Part shown: in pieces, positions 56,170 to 64,000 of the stretch
How positions within the stretch are numbered: position 1 is the stretch's first letter
Layout: each line of letters opens with the position of its first letter
DNA from: Vandiemenella viatica
Lineage: Eukaryota > Arthropoda > Insecta > Orthoptera > Morabidae
Assembly: GCA_031002005.1 (NCBI GenBank)
Contig: JARYHS010013630.1
Coordinates: 32,203,504 to 32,267,503, forward strand
Direction of reading: 5' to 3'
DNA length: 64,000 bases
The notes under the pieces: generated by a model
Databases searched by the model: none
What the model saw: only the letters and a program-made list of their open reading frames with translations
What the model was told of the DNA's origin: nothing
Position numbers and translations under genes: made by a program

Positions 56170-56370
56170 CACCTTATGCCTTACCTTTTACCAAACACAG
56201 TTAAAGAATTTAAAATTAAAATCTACAAATGCAAAGTATACGAGTGGGAAATCACACTCAATGAATTTAATATAAAGAGAAAATAATCATAATAGTAAGA
56301 AGAAAAGAATGAAAAGGTGTATAGGGAAATAGTCACCAGGGAATGTGCTCCCTCATAATTAATTTTTTAA
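56170..56370 (+). mobile_element. LINE 3' end fragment
   Basis: 'tagggaaatagtcaccaggg' and 'aatgtgctccctcataatta' match the 3' end shared by the LINE copies. Non-coding. Confidence 0.5.
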
Positions 56371-56639
56371 ATAAATATCTTTTATTAAAATTATCATCTG
56401 ACTGTACACATAATGATAATAATGAGCAGGAAAATGCTTTAAAGGAATGAAAATAAGGCTACACAGGGAAATTCATCCCAACAATTATGACAGATCATGA
56501 TGGCTGAGATCGATAAACGCAAAAAAGACAAATGGTATAGCAAAATATATCAGTATTGAACATTATTGCAAGGTCAGATCACACCAACACCTGCTGAGTG
56601 GTGGGCATTGGTGTGATCATATCATCACACCTGTCCTCC

Positions 56640-57260
56640 TCGCTAAGAATCTCGCTAGGAGAAAGTTATGTACCGGAGAAGTTAGGGAATTGAGTTACAA
56701 AACTTTGGTCAGACCATTGGTTGAATATGGTGGTGTAATTTTGTACCCACATTTTGGTTATCAAATAAAGGAGTTGGAGGGTGTGCAAAGAAGAGCAGCT
56801 AGATTTGTTTTTGCAAATTATCGCAGGACCCAGTCAAAAACAGATATGATAAAGGAGCAGGACTGGGAGTCATTTGAGGAAAGAAGGACGGTGAAGAGAG
56901 TGCTGGGAATGTACAGGGCATATGTTGCTGATTGGTCAAAGAATTAGGAATATTGCATGGCAGGGGAAAGGTGAGTTCGATTTCACGCATAAGGGAGTGG
57001 GAAAATTTTCTTTTGTTGGTAAAGGTGTCAGGGATTGGAACGAATTACAAAGTGGGGTGATGAATAATTTACCAAAAACGTTTAAGGAAATTAAAATTTG
57101 TAGATTGGAAAATTAAATGGGGGAGGAATTTAACACTCAAATTATAAAATAATTTTTTTATAAAATAAAATAAAAAGGAGTAATTAGAAGATTAGGGGAA
57201 TTGCCACCAGAGCATTAGGAGAATTGCCACCAGAGCATTAGCTCCATCACAATTAAAATT
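56640..57260 (+). mobile_element. CR1-like LINE, C-terminus and 3' end
   Basis: Frames at 56690-56947 and 56922-57116: 'MSYKTLVRPLVEYGGVILYP', 'EGVQRRAARFVFANYRRTQS', 'GVRDWNELQSGVMNNLPKT'. The 3' end contains a short duplication of 'gaattgccaccagagcatta' (57200-57240). One frameshift between the two blocks. Same variant 3' end as 18030-18190. Confidence 0.8.
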
Positions 57261-57479
57261 AATAATAATAATAATCTTGTTCTTTATGAAATATTTGTTA
57301 CAAATGTTTGTCGATCGCAGCCGCTGGTAGTGTGTATATACACACACACACACACTATTTTTTTTTTTTTTTTTTTTTGTAGCACACAATTCAAATTGAA
57401 TGAACTTCAAAGACTTTGTAATTAGAACCCGAAATATAATTTGTTAGATCATTTCTACTACATCCTTAATTATTTACAT

Positions 57480-58600
57480 GAAAATAAGTGCAAAAATGGT
57501 TGATTCTAGAGATGATTTAGATTAGATTAAATTAGAATAGGTTCACTTTGATGCCATATTAGAATAATCTCAGAGATGAGGAACAATCTATACAACTATT
57601 AGGAAACCTATAATATTAAAAACTATAGAGAACCGCTTAGTTACTTAAAAACTAATTAGTATAATCAATGTTAACTTCAAATATATATCTTCCCATATTA
57701 GTTCCTATGTATGAATGCAATTTCCAGATAATGTAATTGCTACATATGTAAACAAAAAAAATGTACAGCACATTAGTGATTGTGAATAACTTTGTCACCT
57801 TTCCCTTCCATACACCAAACATTTAGTATTTTATTAGTCATCCATAGTTACCAAATTCCAAGACAAAAATTCTGAAGCAAAAACTCTTTCAGTTTGGATT
57901 CAAAACAATTTTGTGATTTAAATACTTTCAGTGTTTGTGAATAATTCCTCCAGAACGAGATGCCATCAGAGATCAGGTAATACAAAAGGTAAAATATAAC
58001 AACTTCATTGTTTCTATGTCAGCTATTCTAGCTATTATCCTCAAAGAAAATATTGCAGATGTAAGGTTTTTTAAAAAAAAAAAAAAAAAAAAAATATTTG
58101 CTGAACATGTTGCTTCAGTTCATCTTGTTATCTATATATATGCCCAGAAATTTCATTTATTGCTTTTCCTTTAGATATTACAGTGTAACAATCCTTTACT
58201 TTATCTTTTGCAACAAACTGAAGTAAATGTGCCTTTTCCAGTATTGATTTATTTGTACTGAACCATCTGTTAATTTTCTTTAGTGCCTCAGTTACTGTGT
58301 TTCCAAGGTTTTGTATTGTAGGAGTTTTGATGATACACTATATATTCACGATAACCTAATACATGTGGGAGATCATTGATATAAATTAAGAACAGCAATG
58401 TGGGAAAAATCGAACCATGCCCCATTAAAAACTAGTGCTTTATTCCATGAGTAAAGAGATTCATCAAATCACTTTGAAATATTGATATGAATTATATTTG
58501 TCTGCTGTTTTCAAGGGTAAAGAGCTTTTCTGCAAAGAAACTTTATTAATGATACATTCAGTACATACAGAAATATTAAATTTGTTGGCAAACCTAGCCA
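57480..58600 (-). mobile_element. Jockey-like LINE, degraded RT and C-terminus
   Basis: Minus-strand readings: 'GAWFDFSHIAVLNLY' (about 58400), 'INRWFSTNKSILEKAHL' (58260), 'AINEISGHIYR' and 'FKSQNCFESKLKEFLLQN' (about 57900). Order and spacing fit a LINE with an internal deletion around 58070-58110, where an A run now lies. Confidence 0.6.
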
Positions 58601-58609
58601 AAGTTTGTC

Positions 58610-58988
58610 CAGTGGCGTAGCTAGGTCAACAAGGGCCCCGGTGCAAAAAATTTATTTTGGGCCCTCAGGCCAGACGGGCGACCTTTTTTTTGTTTTGTGT
58701 GCTGTTAGGGGCCCCTGAGCAGTGGTTGGGGCCCCCCTGAGCACAGCGAGGGCCCTTAGTGAGGGACTCTTGTACTCTCAGGGGCCCCTTAGACGACGGT
58801 AGAGCTAAAAAAAAAAAAAAAAAAAAAGGTCGCCAGTTTGCCGTGTGAAGGGCTCGTGGGGCTCTCTAAACTGCACTTGAGAGCCCCTAGAGGTGCGCTT
58901 TGGGCCCCTTGAGGTATGCTTGGGGGCCCCCTGAGCGTGAGGGCCCCGGTGCACTGCACCGCCTAGCCCCATAGTAGCTACGCCCCTG
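58610..58988. mobile_element. hAT-type MITE with 8-bp duplication, GGGCCC-rich
   Basis: Ends 'cagtggcgtagctagg' and, inverted, 'caggggcgtagctact'. AAGTTTGT repeats at 58601-58608 and 58989-58996, with one extra C at the left border. It is an inverted relative of 18329-18713, including the A run in the middle. Confidence 0.88.
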
Positions 58989-59134
58989 AAGTTTGTAAGG
59001 GAGACCACTTCCAATTATGATTGGGGCAGGAATGTGCCTTTCGTAGATGGTCAGGGGCTGGTGGATCTTTGTAGCTTATAGTACTGGAAAAATGGGTGAC
59101 AAATGTGAGGTACTAGCAGAGATATTAAATTAAG

Positions 59135-59290
59135 AATTCAGATGTTGCTTAGGATGGTCATTGTTGCTAGAAATTTAAATTTACCAGGTGCAGAAACTAA
59201 AGGAAATGGCGTTAATAATACCAGAGAGCAAAGATTTTCAAATACCTTAGTGAGAGGGAGAGTTTACAAAAGAGATTCCTTTTTTTTTAA
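59135..59290 (+). mobile_element. CR1-like LINE endonuclease fragment
   Basis: 'VIVARNLNLPGAETKGNGVN' is the decayed 'GGDFNLPGIDWKG' endonuclease motif, followed by 'NTREQRFSNTLV'. Short and broken. Confidence 0.6.
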
Positions 59291-59551
59291 AAAAAGTTAC
59301 TATTTAAAATCACTTAAATTAAAAACATAATTAAAAATAATAATATAAAAATGAACAGCAAAGAAATCTATTTTATTTGCCTACTGCCTCACTAAACTTT
59401 AAGGCTTTACAATGTATAATTTCTATTCAGGTATGTGAAAAATGTAAGGAATGTCTCAAGTTTATTACAAAACATAAATAAATTTTACCGTATTTACTCA
59501 AAAAATAATCATATTTCCTCTTTTATACCACGACATTCTTAATTCTTCTTT

Positions 59552-59893
59552 AATTTTCAATTATATTTTTTCTTTATTTATATTTTTGCTGACTACTATT
59601 TTTTTTATCATTTTAATCTTTCGTATACTCGCGGTTATATTATCGTTGCTGCCCCCACCACCTCCGACGTTCTATGAGTGGCTTCGTCCAACGCAAGTCT
59701 TGCGCAAGACCAGCCACCTCTCTGTTGACTTGAAAAAGGGGATTTTCACCCGAAATATTGTTTTTTCTTTGTTTGTGTATTGTGCTGTGTTGCTGCTGTC
59801 CTTCTCCCTTCAATTTTGGTGAGTGTTGGGTGTGTTTTCCCTTTCTTTTCCATGTAAATGTTGCCTCGCGGCATTTCTTTCCTTTCATTGTTA
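59552..59893 (+). repeat. Left pLTR of the PLE
   Basis: Includes the perfect 14-bp palindrome GTCTTGCGCAAGAC at about 59697 and 'ggggattttcacccgaaat', a degenerate hammerhead-like stem II plus GAAA. It lacks about 9 bp ('ggtctgttgc') that the right copy has. Confidence 0.85.
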
Positions 59894-61355
59894 CCTATAT
59901 TGTTGCTTTTGGCGTCCCTTCTGTGTTTGTCCTGATTGTCACTATCTTTGTGTTCTTTCTTTTCTTTTTTTCCCCGTCTTTCCCATTTTCCTTACTTGTT
60001 GTTCGTTCCTATTTTTCTATCTCATATTTGCATAATCCTCCACCACCGTCCTAACATAACCTCTACTTTTGGCCGTTTTTATTTCGTTTATTAGCATCAA
60101 AACTATTGTCGGCGTTTGCAATTCCCGCTTCTTTGGCTCTTTATTTGTTGTTTTACTTACGATATCGTTTTTTATTATTATTATTATTATTATCTAATCC
60201 AATGGTTTAACATATTCCCGTGCCGATTTTCCGCGCTCCTTTCGTATTTTATTTTATTTGGTTTTGTATCTTCTTATTTTATTTTCTGTGTTCCTCTTAC
60301 GATATATAGACTACTGTTTTTCGCCTCTTATCCTTTATATATTTAACTGACAAGTTGTCCATAGCCACAGCCGGCCTTACATAACCTTTCACGGCCGGCC
60401 GTTTTTTACTACTCTGCGTTCGGTGAGCACAAAAACTATTTTCCGTGTTTCCATATTCACTTTTATGCCTCTTCCTTTTTTTGTTCGTGACATATTTAAT
60501 TTCTTCGCCCGCCTGTGACCATTATTCAGCCGAATAACGTTACATTTTTCTGGGCCGTTTTACCGCGCTACTTTGGTACCTCATTTGTTTTTATTTCCTT
60601 TTCGACATATAATTTTTTTTTTCTCTTATATTTCATAGCAATAACTATTCACTTTTTGTATACGTCCCTCCTTCCCGCCGTTCTGACCGCCCAACTCCGC
60701 TGTTTGTTTACATTTTTGTCATCTATTTCGCTCACAATAATTTTTTTTTGCCCCCCGCTTCACCATGTGTCTATTTTAGAGTTACCTTTCCCAGTATAAG
60801 CACCATGCTACTCATCTTGGTAAACTGAGGTCTCATATTTTATTCCTTCAACCCTGCCTTTCTCTTAACATACCGGTACCACCAAATGGCCTTGCCATAA
60901 AACTTCCTATTTCTGGATGCCCCCCGAAACTTCATCCTACACTCCACTCATTCCACTTCCAACAGTCCCTGGCACTTACTCATCTAGTTCTCCAACAGTA
61001 TATCATAAAAGCCCAACACTACTCATCCCACCTAATTTCCTTACACAAAATCCTTCTCCTTTCATTCCCTGGTTGCATTCATTATTTATGTAACATCCTT
61101 AACCATTGCAACCATTTGTTAACCAAACAAGCACAAAAACATCTTTCAAAGCTCTCATCCCTCTGCAAGAGGTATTTTGTTTTGGGCCTTCATCTCCCCA
61201 ACTCCCATTACAGGCAACACATTACGCCTCCACCACTTATCGTCACTACGCCATGTATTTCTCATATTCTCAACTTTCCCCATCCGGCACCTCTGCCACC
61301 CACTCCCATCAATCCTGCCCATACCCCACCACTGGAGAAATAAAAAATCCCAATT

Positions 61356-63538
61356 GTGAATCTTTCTTCCACCCCCCTCTCCGAACCTGAACTATCAGTT
61401 CTTTCAAAGGGTCTTACTTTCTCCCCCACCCCTAAATTTGATCAGATTACTCTTATTAAGGACTCCCTTTCATTCTGTCGCACACTCAACTGGCGGTATT
61501 ATTTCAATACTACAGGCACGGGAGACAGCCGATGTGATAACCTGGAACCCAGCCTCCATCAATTCCTACCTCAATCCCAGTTAGATCCACCTCCCCTCCC
61601 TCAAAACCATCCCCTTCTCCTATTCCAGAAATTCCTCATGTCAACCCTCTCATCGACTTCCTTCCTAAATTCAATCCCCCACTCCAACAACCTGACCCGT
61701 ACTGAAATGCGGGCAATGAGTGAACTCTCCAAAAATAAAAACATCATAATCCTCCCAGCTGACAAGGGCTCGACCACTGTGGTCATGGATCGAAGCGACT
61801 ACACAGCTGAAGCCCTCAGGCAGCTCTCTGACACCTCCACTTACTTACCCCATGCCACTGATTCAATCTGCACAGAAATCCGCTCTTTCCTCAGTCTCCA
61901 AGGTCCCTTACAGGGTCTTTCACACCATTCCATTTACCTTTTGACTCGTAAGACCCCCTGAACCCCCACCCTGTATCTTCTGCCCAAGATACATAAGGCA
62001 GGCAATCCTGGACGTCCTATAGTTGCTGCCTTTGGGTCTCCCACAGAATGCATTTCTGCATTCGTTGACCAGCACCTACAACCTTTCGTCCAGTCCCTTC
62101 CATCCTATGTCAGAGATACACCCCACTTTTTAGAGCGTCTGTCAACAGTCCCTACACCCCTACCTAAAGATTGCTTCCTGGTCACTATTGATGTATCATC
62201 GCTATACACCAACATCCCTCATGGCCAGGGCCTAAGTGCCATGGAACATTACCTCGACAGTCGTCCCCCGCACACCTTCCCTACCACTCATTTCCTCACT
62301 TCTTTGGCTCAATTCATCCTGACCAAAAATTTCTTTTCCTTGCAGTCTCAGGTTTACCATCAGATTCAAGGCACTGCTATGGGCACTCGCATGGCACCTT
62401 CATATGCCATCCTTTTCATGGGCAGACTAGAGGAACTTTTTCTGCAACAGGTTACCCTACAACCCACCATGTGGTTCAGGCATATAGATGACATATTTAT
62501 GATCTTGACCCACGGTGAAAACCTCCTTCTTGACTTCATGCACTCACTGAATAACTTCTCCTCCTTAAACTTCACCTGGTCCTACTTTCAGACTGACATC
62601 ACTTTTCTGGATGTAGACATCTCTGTTCGGAATGGTCACTTACACACCTCTGTCCACATAAAACCCACTAACCTACAACAATATCTCCATTTTGATAGCT
62701 GCCATCCATATCATACAAAACGTTCCATTCCATACAGCCTAGCCATTTGGGGCAAACGCATATATTCTGATCATGAGTCCTTTACCCTCTACACCAACAA
62801 TCTGACCCAGGCACTCATAAACCGCAATTATCCTCCAGAACTAATTCAAAAACAAGGGTCAGGGACTGTCCTCCACACCGACAGAAACAACCTAAAGCCA
62901 ACCAGAACCCTGTTTTTCTCACCCAGTTTTTCCCTGGCCTGGAATCGCTAAACAAAATTCTTCGTCTGGGCTATGACTTTTTTAGATCCTTTCCTGAAAT
63001 GCGCCGCATTCTTCCCACTATCCTTCCCACCACACCCCGAGTGACCTTCAGCAGACCGCCTAATCTAAAAAACATTCTTGTACATAAATATCAAGCCTCT
63101 GATGCTCCTAAACCACCGTTTGGATCCTTCCCTTGTAAGAGACCCCGTTGCAAAACTTGCAGTATGCATCCACCTACCTATAGCAATCCTACTACTGGTG
63201 AAACCTACCCCATAATAGGTCATGCCACGTGTACAACCACCCATCTCATTTACCAGCTCACCTGCCTCCACTGTCCAAGTTCCTACATTGGCCTGACCTC
63301 AAACTCATTATCCATCAGAATAAATGGTCACAGACAGACAGTTTACTCCCAAAACCTGGACCTCCCCGTTGCTCACCATGCCAGTACTCACAACACCCGC
63401 AACCTTAATAACTGCTTCACAGTCAGAGCTATTAGAGTACTTCCAGACACTACCTCCCAATCTGAACTCCGCAGGTGGGAATTAGCATATCAACACATCC
63501 TTCAAACGAGACAGCCCCCAGGCCTTAATTTCCGTTAA
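61356..63538 (+). pseudogene. PLE reverse transcriptase / GIY-YIG protein, lightly broken
   Basis: PLE proteins combine an RT related to telomerase with a GIY-YIG endonuclease that nicks the target. One frame runs from 61356 (coding may begin upstream) to 62951, interrupted by one TGA at 61959-61961. Motifs: 'LPADKGSTTVVMDRSDY' (about 61758), 'LYLLPKIHK', 'TIDVSSLYTNIPHG' (62184), 'GTAMGTRMAPSYA' (62370), catalytic 'FRHIDDIFMI' (62475), 'FLDVDI'. Between about 62880 and 62950 the frame shifts; it continues to a TAA at 63536-63538 with a Cys-rich linker 'CKTCSMHP' and GIY-YIG 'IYQLTCLHCPSSYIGLT' (63247), then 'ELRRWELAYQHIL'. A start codon is uncertain. Confidence 0.9.
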
Positions 63539-63608
63539 CATCTTCCATCCTCACCCTATACACCCACCACTGGCTAGTACAATAGTTCAATAGTTTCATT
63601 TTTTTTTT

Positions 63609-63962
63609 AATTTTCAATTATATTTTTTCTTTATTTATATTTTTGCTGACTACTATTTTTTTTATCATTTTAATCTTTCGTATACTCGCGGTTATATTAT
63701 CGTTGCTGCCCCCACCACCTCCGACGGTCTGTTGCGTTCTATGAGTCGCTGCGTCCAACGCAAGTCTTGCGCAAGACCAGCCACCTCTCTGTTAACTTGA
63801 AAAAGGGGATTTTCACCCGAAATATTGTTTTTTCTTTGTTTGTGTATTGTGCTGTGTTGCTGCTGCCCTCCTCCCTTCAACTTTGGTGAGTGTTGTGTGT
63901 GTTTTCCCTTTCTTTTCCATGTAAATGTTGCCTCGCGGCATTTCTTTCCTTTCATTGTTACC
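63609..63962 (+). repeat. Right pLTR of the PLE
   Basis: Direct copy of the left pLTR, with the same palindrome at about 63762 and the same hammerhead-like stem. Sequence diverges from the left copy after 'cattgttacct', which marks the 3' end, followed by 'aatagaaaaaaaaa'. Confidence 0.88.
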
Positions 63963-64000
63963 TTAATAGAAAAAAAAATGTTTATGTGATCACACAGAGA

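Larger units (their letters stand above)
59552..63962 (+). mobile_element. Penelope-like element, nearly complete
   Basis: Direct repeats (pLTRs) at 59552-59893 and 63609-63962 flank a reverse-transcriptase/GIY-YIG coding region. Direct pLTRs with the ORF between are the classic PLE layout. Internal sequence from 59894 to about 61300 is pyrimidine-rich leader, then coding. Only a few lesions separate it from an open frame, so it is fairly young. Confidence 0.9.

Noticed and set aside
58805..59014. Plus and minus short frames across the GC-rich MITEs as proteins
   Set aside because: Low-complexity translations of GGGCCC blocks inside a bordered MITE.

Overview
This window is eukaryotic, almost certainly from an insect with a large, transposon-rich genome. 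It is AT-rich, has no operons, and its single recognisable host gene is spread over more than 42 kb. The tRNA-derived SINEs at 8.2 and 10.5 kb look like those I associate with orthopteroid and other polyneopteran insects; that placement is an inference.

Host gene. The minus strand carries eight exons of a CNNM-type metal (magnesium) transporter, the ancient CNNM/unextended family. In transcript order they are 51830-51659, 39271-39080, 34715-34569, 23319-23185, 23103-22967, 22866-22731, 22261-22023 and 9362-9288. Every intron is GT-AG and every exon phase is compatible with the next. They encode the end of the linker after the membrane domain, the CBS pair, the cyclic-nucleotide-binding-homology domain and part of the C-terminal tail. 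The 5' exons (DUF21 membrane domain) lie beyond the right edge; I could not find the last exon or stop codon.

Regions. (1) 1-9.3 kb: an unassigned ORF remnant, a Tc1/mariner-superfamily transposon with a dead transposase, a 2.6 kb Helitron, small MITEs and a SINE with an 11-bp target duplication. (2) 9.3-22 kb: CNNM exon, a second SINE, a short Penelope-like element (PLE) with inverted terminal repeats, CR1-like LINE fragments, a mariner split by a LINE, a LINE split by a hAT-type and a pogo/Tigger-type MITE, and a short Helitron. (3) 22-34.7 kb: CNNM exons and a Ty3/gypsy retrotransposon (27948-33693) with intact gag and pol and two 364-bp LTRs in which I saw one difference. (4) 34.7-51.8 kb: three CNNM exons among LINE fragments. 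One LINE (about 45.8-51.4 kb) is 5'-inverted and split by a 3.5 kb Helitron, an inverted relative of the one at 4.6 kb. (5) 51.8-64 kb: a probable Helitron with internal tandem repeats, more LINE pieces, MITEs with exact target duplications, and a nearly complete PLE (59552-63962) flanked by direct repeats.

Interplay. Most of the window is intronic or flanking DNA filled by successive transposon insertions, and several nestings can be ordered in time. The gypsy element is the youngest-looking insertion and lies in the same orientation as CNNM. The least ordinary signals are a tRNA-like unit with pol III A and B boxes inside each gypsy LTR, and a hammerhead-ribozyme-like core in both inverted repeats of the small PLE, with a neighbouring hairpin supported by one compensatory change.
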